A stretch of 64,000 nt of DNA from Cenococcum geophilum 1.58 (GCA_001692895.1 KV748178.1:620001-684000), one strand, 5' to 3'; positions 45,880 to 60,265 are shown, numbered from the stretch's first letter. Numbers and translations: made by a program. Notes: a model not told the origin generated them from the letters alone.

Positions 45880-48800
45880 TTAGTAATCCTTCTTTATTAA
45901 TACTACCTAACCTAATCTCTTTCGATACTCCTATACCTTTCCTATAGCGTTCTTTAGGTTCTTTAGTAGCTCCTAGGTAGTCTTAGTATAGCCTATCTAC
46001 TTAACCTTATACTATATTTCGTCGTTAATATCCTTATAATTAACGATCTTTAAAACTTGCCATTTGTCTTCTTCCTATCCTCTATACGTGTCTGCTTTAT
46101 AAACCAGTGGCTTAACATTCCTATATACTAACTCTAGTATTGCAATATACTGTATAGGGTAGATCTTTATTTTAGCTAGTAGGTTTAACTTAAACGTAAC
46201 TAGTGAAATCTTTTATATAATTTTAAAAGGTCCTAGTCTAACGTAGTCCAATTTCTTACTTAGTTATTAACTCTTAAAATTTTTATATAGTAGCTATACT
46301 TTATCTCCCTCCTTAAGATCTAGTCCCTTAGATCTCTTAGCATTATAGTACTTTTTCATTCTTTCTTATACTTTCTTTACTAATTCTATAAGGTTTATAT
46401 AAAGATTTATTAAATCCTTTATTCTTTCTTTAGCTCTACTACTTATTTTCTTCACTTATTATAGTAACAATAATATTTTTAGCTTATATCTGTAATTTGC
46501 CTTAAATGGTAATATACCTATTTCTTCTTAAGGTGTTGCATTATATACAAATTATATAACTAGTAATAATAATACCTAATTATTCTATATATAATTAATA
46601 TAATGCCTTAAATACTGCTCTAGCGTCTAATTTAATCTTTCTGTTTAGCTATCTATCTATAGATAATATACAGTAGAAGTTACTACTTAAACTCCTTACT
46701 CTGCTAAGAATACTTTCTAAAATACTACTATAAATTTTAGATCTCTATCTAATATGATTTTACTTAGTGCTCTATATTTTATAAATACTTCTTTTATATA
46801 GATTCTAGCAACATCTTCCGCTAAGATTTCTTCTATACATGCTATAAAGTATCCCTACTTTATAAGCTTATTTACTATTACTAAGATCGCGTTATAATCT
46901 TATCCGGTAATAGGATCTTTTAATTTTAGCAACTTAATAATAAAGTCCCATAATATAACCTTCTATAGTCTCTTTAGTATTTTAATAGGTTATAGCCCTC
47001 TATATAGCTTATGCCTTATTAGTTTATTCCTTTAGTAATCTAAATATTCTTTTATAACTTTTCTAGCTATCCTTTAGATTCCGTTAATAATATACTCCTC
47101 CTAAAGTCTTAATACTAAGCTTATAGCTCTATTATATCCTTAAGTTAGTCCCTTATAGAAGTCTTCTATAAACTATTCTGCTATACTTCTTAGGATATAC
47201 TTTACTTTCCAATTTTTATATATATCTGTCTATAGATCTTCTAGCTATACTTCTAGAATTCTTTACGCCTAAAAGCTTTCCGGTGTCTTATAGACTTTCT
47301 CTAGTTTATTATTTTTCTAAGTTACTATAATTTTTGGATAATTATACTTAATTAATCCGTCTATATCTTTCCATAATAAAGCCCCTAATGGCTTTTCCTT
47401 ATTCTATAGTTTAGTTTTACAGCTTAGAGCATCTGCCCGCGTATTATCTGTACCTTTAGTATACTAAATCTTAAAATAGTATTCCGTAAGCATCTCTGCC
47501 TATCTAACCTATCTTTAGTTAAGTTCCTTCGTTATTAGGAATCCTATTAGGTTCTTATAATCCGTCTTAACTATAAATAGTTTTTCTATACCTTATAAAA
47601 ATGCTCTCTATTCCTTTAGTACTATAACTATACCTAACAACTTCTTATTATAGATGTTATAGTTTAACTCTAGTAGTGTTATCTTCCGACTATAGTATAC
47701 CACTAGGTGCCATCTATTTTAATGCTTTTATATAAAGCACGCCCCTAGTATATAGTTTAATATGTTTATCTTTACAACTGTCTTTAGTCCTAGTTAATAG
47801 ATCTTAAGAACTAGCTCCTAGGTAAATAACTCTTTAACTTTCTTAAAGAGTTTTTTTTACTCCTCTCCCTATGCCTATAGTTCTTCTTTCTTTATTAACC
47901 GTATAAACGGCTTAATATTCTTTAACTACTGCGTTATAAACCTTCTACAGTAATTATAAAACCCTAAGAACGATCTTAACTGCGTAACGTTCTCTAGTTC
48001 TTACCAGTTTACTATAGCCTTAATCTTTTTTAGATCTATGCTAAGTTGGCCTAGTTTAATAATAAATCTAATAAAATTGGTCTTTTTAGTAAAGAACTTG
48101 CATTTCTTAATTACTACTAGCATCTATTCCTCTTATAGTCTCTTTAAAACCCATTTAACGTATTCCCCATATTCTTCCTTAGTTATTAAGTAGATAATAA
48201 TATTATTAAAATATACTATAATAAATTTATCTAAGTGTTCTCCTAATATATTATTAATACGCTTTTAAAACGTTGCTAGTATATTTATAAGCCTAAATTA
48301 TATAACCAATGGTTTATATAGTCCTTCCTTTAACCTAAAGGCTGCCTTCTATTTATTACCTTCCTTAATCCTAATCTAATAGTACGCCTATCTTAGATCT
48401 ATCTTCGTAAAGATTTGCGTATTACCTATCCTATCTTAAATTTTACTAATTAAGGGTAAAGGATACCTATCCTTTCTAGTAATGCTGTTTAACTATCTAT
48501 AGTTAATACACAGCCTTAGTTTACCATTTTTCTTTAGTATAAATAGTACTGGATAACCTGCTAATGACTGCGATAGTCTAATATATCCCTTTTATAGATT
48601 TTCCTAAACAAACTCTTTTAATACTCTACCTTCTTCTTTAGTAAGCTTATAGATTAAAAAGAACTTTAAACTTATTCCTAGTTTTAACTCTATCTTATAG
48701 TCCCATACTATATATTCTAATAGCTTTTTACTTTCTAGTAACTATAGTTTTTCGCCGTACTTATAGTATCTCTTTAGTATATAGTTTAGTCCCTTTTCTA

Positions 48801-49180
48801 TTTCTTTATAGGTTGCTCCTACTTAGTACTATACTAACTTGGCTTATTATTACATTTTGCGGCGTTAAGTATCTCTTATATTAACCTAACCTATAATCCA
48901 ATTAATCTTTGGATTGTATTTCTGTAACTAAGGTATACTTAATACTGCCTCGTCCCGTCCTAATAGTAGGATATTAAAAGACATCTTAATTTGTCTCCCT
49001 TTAATAGTTATCTAAATAGGTCCTATTTTAAGATTGATAATCCCTCCTCTATAGGTTATTAGATCTCCTAAAATTATAACTAATAGGTAAGGTTACTCCT
49101 TTTATCTATAAGGTAGTCCCATTCTCTTAACTACTATTAGTAAGATATAGTTTTGCGTTACTCCACTATCTATTAGCGCT
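45880..49180 (-). pseudogene. Pol pseudogene of C: PR-RT-RH-IN-chromodomain
   Basis: The protease active-site region is at about 49178-49155. Reverse transcriptase lies at about 48740-48050, RNase H about 47860-47440, integrase about 47230-46300, and chromodomain about 46060-45900. No N positions here, so this is the cleanest - strand copy for comparison with A. Confidence 0.85.
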
Positions 49181-51190
49181 TTAAACTACTAATCTTACCA
49201 TTTAATCCGTAAATTTAGGTATTGTCCTTAAATTACTTTAAGGGTTTAAGGCTCTACCACTAGCTTCCTCTAGTCCTGTAAGCCTCTACTTTTCCTAACT
49301 ATTAGCTGCTTAATCCTAGTGCACTTAGCTTACTTTTTAGCCAATACCTAGTTTGCTTTTTATCTTTAATATACCATAAACATATATTTTTTAGGTATTT
49401 CTACCACTATTATCCGTCTAAGTATTCTTCTATAAGGAATCTTCCTAGTTAAAGTACTAAACTCCCTTCCTCTTAGATTTCTGCTGGATACTATTTATAT
49501 ATATATTTGGCATTTCTATACTATTACTTGTCTATTATCTAGTACATCCTTATAGGGTATTTCCGGTTCTTTTCCTTTAGATTCTTATATATTTTATATA
49601 TATCGTCCACGTATATAATCTATGATAACGTATAGTGTGCTAGGTGCTTTAGGTTAATTCTTAGCTTATTTTTATCCCTAAGTTTAAACCTCTATTATAC
49701 TAATCTAAACATTATAACTTCGTTTGTAGGTACTAAGATGCGTCTCTTACTTCTTTAGTCCTCTAAACATTCCTTTAGATCCTTTAACGTTATAATTAAG
49801 GCTCCTTTAATATACGTTATGGCCTTTTCTGTAATTAGGTAGTTTTAAATAACTTTTTTATCTAACTATATGTAGAAATCTTCCTACTTATTATTATGCC
49901 TTTGCCTATACTACTTTTGGTATAGCTACTAAAGTATATATAGTTTGTCTATAAGGAAGTATCTTCTCGTTACTATATTATAATAGCCTTTTATATATCG
50001 TTCTTTAAACCTAGTTAAAATCCCTAAATCCTCTTTATTTTCTAGTTTAGTAAGCCACTTAGCTCTTAGTATACCTACTCTTAGCCTATTAGTAATTCTT
50101 TATACTAGTGCTCTATCCTTTATATATCCTAATATACTAGGTCTCTTATCTAGTTTCTATTCTTGCTATATGATAATTTTTTATCTAAACTCTTCTATAG
50201 TTTTTTTTGGTTTACGCCTTGCGCTCTAATCCTTAAAGTTGTCTTACTTCTTAATCCTAGTATTAAACTTTTAATCTTTAGGCTAAACACTGCGTTCCCC
50301 TAGTAAGTCTTCTAGGTCTATATATCTATCTCCTAGTCTAACTGCTATTTATATTACAGATTCTCTAATCTATAAAAAAGCTCCTTACCTCTTACCTATA
50401 GATGTTCTTATTTATACTCCAAAATCTTAGTCCCTTAAATTCTTTAGTCCTAAGCTTGCTTTTAACTTAAGCTTAGCTCCCGCCTTAGTCTAACTAAGCG
50501 TCCGTGGTGTTTTTATCTCGTCTTAAGAGTCTTAAATCTTACTTATCTCGTCTTAAGAATCTTATACTATGGGAAACTCTTATCCTAAGCTTATTCGTAT
50601 GTTTCTAAACTAAGCTGCTACCCTACTCCATCGGTTTTCGTCCGTTATAGGTCCTTAGGTATGCCTTATCTCGTCTTAAGAATCTTGGTTATCTCTTATC
50701 TTATCTTAAGAATCTTAAGTCTTTAGCCTTTTACCTTTATTAAGTGCCGAAATAGTTCACTATCCTACTTCTCTTATATCTCACAAAGCGATAGACATTA
50801 TATCTAGTGGGGTTTTAATCCCTACTAATATTCCCTATTCTATAGTGGAATTATCCTCTACCTTTAGTATAATATCTCCGAGGTTTACTTGCTCCTAGTA
50901 AGCGGCCCTTATTACCTTATTGTTATAAAATGTTTCGCCTACATTAAATTTATCGTCCTTAATGTCCGATCTATAAACTAGTTTATTAATTCCTCTATAT
51001 CTTATAGGTGCTAGCTCCTATAGCTAATAGCTTATACCATACTTAGCGTCCTTATAAATTTGGTATATATTATTATAATAAAACGCAAAACTTTTAATTA
51101 AATATTCTTTTGTTCCTTATAGTATATTATCGTCCACTAGTCTTATACCTTTTACTATATAGTAACTCTACCCACTTCTATAGTCTTTAA
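49180..51190 (-). pseudogene. Extra gag-protease segment in C
   Basis: Counterpart of A 15590-17385. Four D-S-Q-D-E-I-R-type repeats (about 50512-50570 and 50668-50725), as in B. Function unknown. Confidence 0.6.
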
Positions 51191-52223
51191 TATAATAACC
51201 CTGTTTTCCGCAATTTATATAAGCTCCTTTTTTAAACTATTTTTCTTACTATAGAGTCCGCCTAAATGTCTTCTACTATTAAGATCCCTAATTCGGCCTC
51301 TACTCCTTAAACCTTTAATTACTTAATCCTTATCCTCTAGGTTTTTATAGTTTGCTCCTACTCTTATAGGCTTCTTTAGTACCACTTAGGTTTATTAACT
51401 CTGCGCTATACTATATTTTCTAACTTAGCTTTAGTCGTTACGTACTTTACGCCTTATATAACTATAGAACTCTATCCTAGCCTCTCTTAGCCTATTCCCT
51501 TTAAAAGATCCTATTATTAATCTTAATCACTTAATCTATTAATTCCCTTAGGGTGCCCGCATCTTCTATTAAAATAATTACGTCCTAGACTTTAGCCTTA
51601 AGTCCTTATTTATACTATGCTATAAGCGCCCTATTATTCTACTCTACTTATATTACTAGTGTCTAAAACTATATTATATACTTAATTACTAAAGTTTATT
51701 ATATAAGGTTTTAGAGTTTTCTTTCCGCTGTAGTTATTTCTTCCAGGTTTCTAAATATCTACGTAAATTATTCTATAAATTCTTCCCAACTTAAAAATAT
51801 AAATCGCACATCTTAGTTAGTAGTTGTTATTCTATTTGCCTATATCTCTATAAAGTAAGGTTTAAACCACTTAAGTGCTTTTCCTAATAAGAATAGTCCT
51901 GCGTAGGCTATCCGATCTACAGGTGTAGGTAACTTTACTCCCTTCTATAAGACCTTAAAGTGCATCTATATAAGGAATCCTTTAAGCTTTAACCTCTCTC
52001 CTATAAATCTCTTAATTAATAGTAGCTTAATCTTTACTACTCCTATCCCATTAAGTTTTTCTTCTAATACTATATAGTTAGCTGTTAGCTAATTAACTAT
52101 TTTCTGTAGTTGTTTAACCGTTATAGGTTGCTATAAGTCAGTATCTGCCATACTGGTATTACCTCCTGTCCTTAAAGTAGTTGCTGCCGTTAATAGCGTT
52201 ATAGTAGCTGCTTTTGGTGGCAT
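51190..52223 (-). pseudogene. Gag pseudogene of C
   Basis: The start codon ATG is preserved (52223-52221), followed by PPKAATT. The zinc-knuckle region is at about 51235-51195, with Cys/His codons changed to Tyr as in A. The stop pattern is the same. Confidence 0.8.
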
Positions 52224-52267
52224 ATTATTTAACTTCTTATATTAATACTATAATTAGGTAGTAATTG

Positions 52268-52692
52268 TGTAACAGAACCTTATAGCAAGAACTACGGTGG
52301 GCTCGTTATTAGGCTAGGTATATAGGAAATGTAAGTATAAAAGTTAACAACGTAATAATAACTAGTGGAGTAGTTGCCTAATAGATTAACTCTAATTGTA
52401 TTCTAAGAATTACTATAAAGAAGGAACTATCTAGGTAGGGACTAAGGGTCCTTAAATACACAACCGTACTCCTATAAAATCCTTCTTATATATAATATAC
52501 GTCTTATACGTAAGGTATATAAGTTCCTCTTATTCCTCTTATTTAATACGTAGCACATTATATAACCTTAGTTACCATTCCTTATTATATAGTTCTATCG
52601 GCTCCATCTTAGACCGTGCCTAAATTAACCAACTAGCTTCTTCCGTCTCTTCTCCAAGTAGTCGTAATATCGTACTTAAAGCGTCCGTAACA
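52268..52692 (-). repeat. 5' LTR of C
   Basis: 425 bp with intact TG and CA ends. It has the same variant central segment (about 52498-52558) as the other C LTR, so the variant predates this insertion. Confidence 0.9.
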
Positions 52693-54022
52693 CTGTACTA
52701 ATAAAAATACTCTCCTAAAACGCTACATTTAAAGAAGACTCTACGTACAGAAGTGGGATAGATAGTAACGTAAATAACGTCTAAATCGCGTAGGTTTAAC
52801 CGGTATAAAAAAGAACGCATTAATAAGATATAAGGGATAACCTTTAAAAGATGCAATAGGAGCTAAAAGGAGTAGCAATAATACTAGTACCCTAAAAGTC
52901 CCTAAAGTTATGTACGCCCCTATTATTATATAAACCCCCTACTATAGATATTGCCGTAATTAGCGCTATAGCGTTTTACTTTAATATATACCGGAAGGAT
53001 AATAAGGTTTTTATAACGAGCCTATATAAGATTAACTAGATTATTAATAATAGGGAGGAAGAGCTAGCTAAGGAAACTAATAAAGAATTAGTTAAACGCC
53101 TTCTTTTTACTATCTATATAAATTATAAGGATATATTCTTAAAGGCGGCTTTAAATAAGTTACCCCCTTACTAGATATATAATTATAAGATTTAATTAGA
53201 AGCTAATAACTTACTAGGTTATAGCCCCCTCTACTAATAATTAACGGACAAGCTAAAAGCAATAAAGTAGTATTTAATTAATAACCTAAATAAAGGGTTT
53301 ATTGAGCCTAGTTAAGCCCCTTTTACTTCCCCTATTCTATTTATAAAAAGCCTAATAGAGGTCTTTATTTTTATATTAAATATTAAAAGCTTAACGCTAT
53401 TACTTAAAAGGATTAGTATCCTATTCCTTTAATTAATAAAACCCTTATACGTCTAAGCTGGGTAAAGATCTTTACTAAACTTAATATCTATTAAGCTTTC
53501 TACTGAATTAGAATAAACCCTATATTTAAAGATTTAATAATATTCTATACCTATTATAGCTCTTATAAATATAAAGTTCTTCCTTTTAGACTAATAAACG
53601 AACTAGCTACGTACTAAAGGTATATAAATAACGTTCTCTTTAATTATCTTAACGAATTCTATATAGTATACCTAGACGACATTCTTATATACTTAAACGA
53701 CAAACTTAAGTATTAAGTTTATATTAAGAAGGTCCTAAAGAGATTACGGAACGTAGGCTTATAAGTTAATATTAAGAAATGTAAGTTTAGGGTAAAATAT
53801 ATAAAGTACCTTAAGTTTATTATAACTATAGAAGGAATTAAGGTTAACTTTAAGAAGGTAAAGATAATTCGTAACTAGAAGCCCCCTTATATAGTAAAAG
53901 AGATTTAGTCCTTTTTTAGTTTTTATAATTTCTACTACTAGTTTATTTATAATTACGGAGTTATAGTAAAACCCCTTATATAACTAACCAGGAAGGATAT
54001 ACCTTTTATTTTTAATAATAAC
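52693..54022 (+). pseudogene. E1 pol: linker and reverse transcriptase
   Basis: The frame resumes after C. A protease-to-RT linker leads to the tether LEANNLLGYSPLY at about 53195 and LNKGFIEPS.APFTSPILFI at about 53290. The catalytic YLDD is intact (53669-53680), followed by ILIYLN. The thumb and connection region runs to PFIFNNN at 54003-54022, where D1 is inserted. Several TAG/TAA stops. Confidence 0.87.
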
Positions 54023-54215
54023 TGTCACGGAACCCCACCGTAGGGGCCTCTATAGGGGAGCCCCGTGCTTTCGCGTACACCTCGCGTACAGCTTATGTCA
54101 GCTACGCGTAGGTATATCACCTCCTTACGCCCTTGACCCTTACGATCGATCGCGCAACGTCTTATAGACTCCTCGAATACATACGCTTTGTAGCCACTGC
54201 CTCCGTCCTATAACA
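54023..54215 (+). repeat. 5' LTR of D1
   Basis: TGTCACGGAACCCCACC...CCTATAACA; 193 bp, notably GC- and CpG-richer than its surroundings, with GATCGATCG at 54143-54151. Confidence 0.92.
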
Positions 54216-54373
54216 TTACGTTACGCCTTTTTTACTACTAACGCTTAGCCTATAACCAATTCTACGTCTTTATAATACTGCAGGCGCTGCTAAAAGCAGC
54301 ATGTCTATAAATTACCTTACTTTATACTTCTAAGGAACCTACAATAGTAAGACAATATCCCTTACTAGCTACT

Positions 54374-55830
54374 ATGTTAAACCCAAAGAATAATCTAATA
54401 CCTATATCTAACCTACAACGTCAATCAATCCTAGGAGAATTTAATTTATTAGCCTTAGCCTTAATCCCTAAGGAGACGGACACCAATAATATCTTATCTT
54501 TTATTAACTATATAACTACAGATAAGTAAACGGAAGGGCTATTACCTATTAAAATTAAAATATAAGACGCCGAGATGTTTGCAAAAATGGTAGCACAAGA
54601 CCCTAATAAATACTACCGCCTTCTATAGAACTATTACCTAAAGCTTATATAAGCCGAGATGTGTACTGCCTAAGATCGCGATATTATCTAAGACCTATAA
54701 GCTTGTAAGGCGCTTACCGATAATACACGTTAAGAAACTAAAGACGACCTCTACGTATCTAAACGCGACGTCTAATAGTTAAAGAAGGCTAAGATTATAC
54801 TAATTGCTACGGTTACCAAAAGAGAAGGTATAATTAAATACCTATAACCTTAGCTTAATAAGCATATTCGTAATAACGCTAGATACCTCTCTATTATATA
54901 TAACGCTACCTAAGTCTCTACGCCCCCGGCAACTTTACCTACTTAATGCTTAACGGAGGGCTAGCGCCAAGTAGTTTTACCTAATAGGAACCCCTACTAA
55001 AGTAGCGATAATAAAAGCTATAATAATCGGACCTAAACTACTACCGTAGGGTCTAATGCATGCTACCCTAATCCCCTAGTTTTTTAGGGAGACCGTAAGG
55101 AATACAGCTACTAGAAGATATAAATCTGTAAGAAACTAACTTAAAGCGCCTGCCTTTTTCCTACGGAAGATACTAAGATTGGCTATATTATTGGGCGAAT
55201 AAAGGGTATACCGTTTAATAGACTCTTTACCTAATAGGAGACTAGTAGCCCCTAGAAGTGGTAGTCCTACTAAGAAGTCCTTAACAATCTTAACCTAATA
55301 TACTATAACTATAACCTACTAGCTACCAACCGAGCTAAACTACGTGCCCTAAAGATAAGCCCTACCGAATTATTTAATAAATTCTATATTAAATTCTAAA
55401 AATATACCAGAGCCCTTACCTAAGATAATACTAAAGACTAAAAGAACCTCCTTAAAAAAGTTACTTATTCCCTTAGTCACGCAGCCGCCAGCTATAACTA
55501 TAACGATGTTTATAATATAGTAACAGCTCTACAGAAGATTAAACGACGACTAAATTAGATTGCTACTGCTAACCCTTGCCTAAAGACCTTTCTATAGAAG
55601 CCCCCTGGGCCTACTAAACCTATATATACTAAGCCACCAATACCTACTACCTTAAGTACTACCGGAACCAATATTGATTTCTTTATACTAACCTTCCTAT
55701 AGAAACTCCTAGATGGAGAGCGCAAGCTACTCTGGAAACTAGGACGCTGCTATAAATGCCGTTAAGAAGGCTATTATTACAATAACCTAAACTACCTAAT
55801 AGCTAGGTTTAGTAGCTACCGCCTAATACC
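54374..55830 (+). pseudogene. Gag pseudogene of D1
   Basis: The ATG at 54374 opens MLNPKNNLIPISNLQRQSIL. D3 has ATA at the same place (63462). The frame continues through FAKMVAQDPNKYYRLL and LATNRAKLRALKISPTELFN (about 55320) with RIP-type stops. The nucleocapsid knuckle at 55748-55790 reads CYKCR.EGYYYNNLNY: the first two Cys remain, and the His and last Cys are Tyr. 54216-54373 is leader; the primer-binding site was not identified. Confidence 0.82.
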
Positions 55831-55959
55831 TAACCTAATACCCTAAATACTAAATATATTGCTACGCGCCACTACTATATAAGACGAAGACGTAGTAATA
55901 GCGGTAGAGTTAGATACGGAAACGGAAAACGCTAAGTCCTAGCCCTAAGTTACGGGTTA

Positions 55960-58900
55960 GGACGCCCTAATGATAGAGGGATTTATATATCGGCTTNCTT
56001 AATAGATAACTCTATAAAGATAAATAAACGGAAATAGATAGTTTTACCTATAATAGGAACTACTGCTAAAAAATAATATAAAAGCCGTTCTATAATTAAT
56101 TGTAAAGCTACTAATAAATTTATAGATACCTAATTTATATATACTTATAACCTACCTACCTTACCCCTTACTAAAGCCCGCGCCCTATAACTTGTTAACG
56201 GTAATTATACCATATAGAAGATTACCTATATAGTATAACTCCACCTAGATATAAATGGGCACTAGGAAGAACTCTAAGCCTATATAACACCACTTACTAA
56301 CTACCCTATTATCCTTGGAATAAACTAGCTCGAATAATATAACCCCGCCATTAACTAGAAAAAGAAAGAAGTAACCTTTAACTCTAAATACTATAGAGAG
56401 ACTTGCCTAGGGTATGGCCTAGCCGCCTCTATTTACTCCCTAGGATATTAACCTAAGGAACCCCTTATTATCTTACCTACAACTAACTACTACTATATAA
56501 GTGCCCTGGCCTTCTACCGTATAGTATATAAGAAAGGCTAGACTATTGCTATAGCTTCCTAATTATAATTATATAAGCTTAATAAAGAATAGAACTACGT
56601 CCTCTATAGTAATAGGATAGATATAGTTAACCTTTTAGAAGACAACGCCCCTACGGAACTTTATAGACTTTTACCTTTAGACTTTAAGAAGTTTATAAAG
56701 CTTAAAAAAGGACTTACCAATAAAGAACTCCGTAAGCTCCTCCCTAAGAGGTACTATAACTTTACCGACATATGCTTATAAAAGAGCGTAGATATACTCC
56801 CCTTATGTCGACCTAATAACTATACCATTAATATTAAATAAGGAAAAATGCCACCTTATAAGAGACCCTACTTAATATTAAAAGACGAGCTTCTAGTTAT
56901 AAAAAAGTATATTAACAAGCACCTTAATAAAGGATTTATTTGTCCTAGCATGTTACTAGTAGCTGCTCCTATCCTTCTTACTAAGAAGCTAAAAGGAGGT
57001 ATCTGATTCTGCGTTAACTATAAAGGACTTAACGCTATTATAATTAAAAACTAATACCCAGTACCGCTTATACGTAAGACCCTTAAACGGCTTAGTTAAG
57101 CTAAAATCTATACTAAGCTTAATATTATTGCCGCCTTTAACTATCTCTAAATACGGAAAGGTGATAAATAGAAAACTGTATTTGCATTATGCTTCGGCCA
57201 ATTTAAATATACTATTATACCCTTTGGCGTATATAATAGCCTAGGCACCTTTTAAAGCTATATTAATAACACCTTATAGGACTACCTTAATGACTTTTAC
57301 TCTGCGTACCTGGACGACATACTTATTTATAGTAATAACCCCTTTAAGCATACCGAACACGTTTAAAAGGTCCTATAGCGCCTTAGGGACGTAGGACTTT
57401 ATATTAATTTAAAGAAATGCGAATTCTTAATTACAGAAGTAAAATACCTTAGACTAATTATTACTATTAAGGGTGTCCATATAGACCCCAAGAAGGTACG
57501 CATAATTACCAAATAGTAAGCCCTTAACTGTATTAAGGACGTATAAGCCTTCCTTAGTTTTGCTAACTTCTATTAAAAATTTATATATAACTTTTTAGGT
57601 GTAGTAGTACTACTTATAGCAATAATGCGAATAAAGGGCCTTTTTGCAAAAGGAAGAAAAACGTACTTATACTTTACCTAGACGCCTAAATACGAGAAGG
57701 CGTTCTAAGACCTTAAAAATGCCTTTACTAAAGCACCTATCCTAGCTTACTTTATACTAGGATAATAACTCTACCTTAAAACTAACTCCTTAGACCACGT
57801 TAACGTAGGCGTCCTCTCCTAGATAGGTAATAACGGTCTCCTTTACCTAGTTATATTCTACTTATCTAAGCTTATACTATAAGAGTATAACTATAAGATC
57901 TATAATAAAGAACTCCTTATAATTATATAAACGTTTAAAGAATTCTAACTAGAACTCTCCTTAGTAGAGCCTAACTAGCCAACTAAAGTCCTTACAGACT
58001 ATCGCAACCTTAAGTACTTTATAACTATAAAGTAGCTAAACTAACGCTAAGTACGTTAGAACGAGTTCCTCTCTAGTTTTAACTTTAAAATTATATATAA
58101 ATTAGGAGTATAAGGTACTAAACCTAATAGCCTAACACGTCGCTTATAAGACCTTCCTTAGTCTAAAGATAACCCCTATAATTAGTTCTAATAATAAACA
58201 ATTCTAAAAGCACAAAATTTAGCCCTAGGTATACTACCTATAATAAAGCTAACTATACCCTAGCTTTATACTATAGAACTAGAGTTACCTCCTAAAATTA
58301 ATAAGCTTATTACTACGGTATATAACGCCTCTATTAACCTATTACTGTATTAACTTATTACCGTAAAGACCGCTAGCGCCTATATACTGCCTATTAACCT
58401 CTAAAGCTTAGGCTAGATTAATATAGCAGCCTTAGAAGTAAAAGAGAATAGGCTCTATTATAGAGGCCGCCTATTTATCCCTAACTTGGAAAGTCTATAA
58501 CGGCAACTAATCTAAATAGCCTATAACCTNNNATTAAGCGGCCACCTANGNANANNAGGAACCTATAAGCTTCTTAGCTAATACTACTTCTAGCTAAAAA
58601 TAATAGACTTAGTTAAACGCTTTATAGGCGCCTACTATAGTTATAAGCGCGCTAAGGCCTTTAATATAAAGTACTAAGGACTATTGTACCCTCTACTAGT
58701 ACCTATATAATAATAGGCAAATATCGCCATAGATTTCGTTATTAACCTACTACTCTATAAATAACATGGCTATACCTATAAGAACATCCTTATAATAATA
58801 TACCAACTTATAAAAGAGCGCCACTATGTCCTAACCGAAGGCGTAGCTATTAGCGATATTACTAACGCCTTCCTTTATAAAGTTTACTGACTATATAGGT

Positions 58901-59900
58901 TACCTAACTTAATTACGTCCGACTAAGGTATATAATTTAACTCTAATATATAGAGACGAATCTACTAACGCCTTAGCATCTCCATTAAGATATCTATATC
59001 CTTTTACTATAAAACTACTGGGTAACCGGAAAACGCTAATGCTAGTATAAAAGCGTACCTATAATAGGTAGTTGCCTATAGTTAAGATAACTAGGTAGAT
59101 TACCTCCTACTAGGTAAATTTATAGCGAATAACTATATCTTAACCACTATAGGACTTACCCCGTTCTTTGCAAATAAGGGTTATTACCCCTAATCCGGTA
59201 TAAAGCTACCAGAACCTATTAATAAGAAACTGCTATATAGAAAACGCCTTAAGATGCTACTTACCAACTAGTATATAGACCGTATAAAAAATCTACTTAA
59301 CTACTATAAGGGAGAAATGGCCTGGGCTTAAGTAAAGTAGGCCTACTTTGCCGACCGTTATAGAACGCTACCACCGGAGATACGTGTTGGCGACTGGGTA
59401 TGGCTAGATATACGTAATATCTCTATATAGAGGCCTATAAAGTCACTCAATTATAAAACCTTAGCCCCTATTTAATTAAATAAGTTATTAATAGGGGAGC
59501 CGTATATAAGCTAGAACTCCCGTATACCCTAGCTACCCGCGGGATATAGCCTATATTTTACCTATAGCTACTATACCTTTATTAGCCTAACCCCTTACTA
59601 GGGCAGATATAGCCTAAACCCCTACTAGTACTAATCTAAGATAAGAATAAAGATAAGAACTATAAGGAGTGGACCGTTAAACAAATTATTAACTCTAAAT
59701 ACTTTAGTAAAGGCAGAGGACGATAGCTCTATTATAGAGCTATATATATAGGATTCAATATAAATTAGCTAGAATGGCAACTATAGAAAGACTTCGAAAA
59801 TGCAAAGGATCTAATTAGCGACTTTTACTACGCGAACCTATAGAAACCGGGCCTAAGTAGAGACTTTATACCTAATTCTTTATAAGAGCCCTTATAGAGT
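55960..59900 (+). pseudogene. Pol pseudogene of D1: PR-RT-RH-IN-chromodomain
   Basis: The protease region lies at about 56030-56350 (LTNYPIILGIN.LE.YNPAIN). Reverse transcriptase: GFICPSMLLVAAPILLTKK (about 56935), LIRKTLKRLS.AKIYTKLNI, and an intact YLDD at 57307-57318. RNase H: VLTDYRNLKYFITIK at about 57985. The integrase core keeps all three catalytic residues: Asp 58732, Asp 58921, Glu 59029 (D-x62-D-x35-E). Unresolved bases lie at 58530-58557 in the zinc-binding part. The chromodomain (about 59650-59860) has KEWTVKQIINSKYFSKGRGR and DFENAKDLISDFYYANL. Inactive through stops, but the whole layout can be read. Confidence 0.92.
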
Positions 59901-60191
59901 TAAACCGTTGTATATTACTACGTAAGGGCAAATTGCCGTTAGATTGCCGTTAGATTGCGGTAAAGTGCGATTACGTGACCGGAATATCGTTAAGATGTCC
60001 AGGAACTTTAACCGGCGGTTAAAGTTATCTAATTGGTTAGATTCTTAGATACTAAGCCCTATTACATAACATTATTTTAAGCCTTTAGCGATACCCCCCT
60101 TTTCTTCTTTTTTATACCTTAGGTGTCTCTTTTATATATATATAGTAACCATAGCGTCGCCGGAGCTCCGCCTCTATAAGAGGGGGGGTAG
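59901..60191 (+). promoter_or_regulatory. 3' noncoding of D1 with short repeats and polypurine tract
   Basis: Contains tandem AGATTGCCGTT units (about 59935-59960), a run of TATATATATA at 60134-60142, and ends in the polypurine tract AGAGGGGGGGTAG directly before the 3' LTR. Confidence 0.7.
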
Positions 60192-60265
60192 TGTTACGGA
60201 ACCCTACTGCAGGGGCCTCTATAGGAGAGCCCCGTGCTCTCGCGTATACCTCGCGTACAGCTTAT
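60192..60265 (+). repeat. 3' LTR of D1, left piece
   Basis: The first 74 bp of the LTR (TGTTACGGAACCCTACTGCAG...), ending at the LINE target site TCGCGTACAGCTTAT (60251-60265). Confidence 0.92.

Larger units (their letters stand above)
44763..52692 (-). mobile_element. C: full-length copy of the A family, with a variant LTR
   Basis: Two 425-bp LTRs with a 6.9 to 7.1-kb interior reverse-collinear with A. Flanks ccgta (44758-44762) and ctgta (52693-52697) are a 5-bp duplication with one transition. Both LTRs share a central segment unlike A and B. It lies in E1 between protease and reverse transcriptase, in opposite orientation to E1. Confidence 0.94.
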
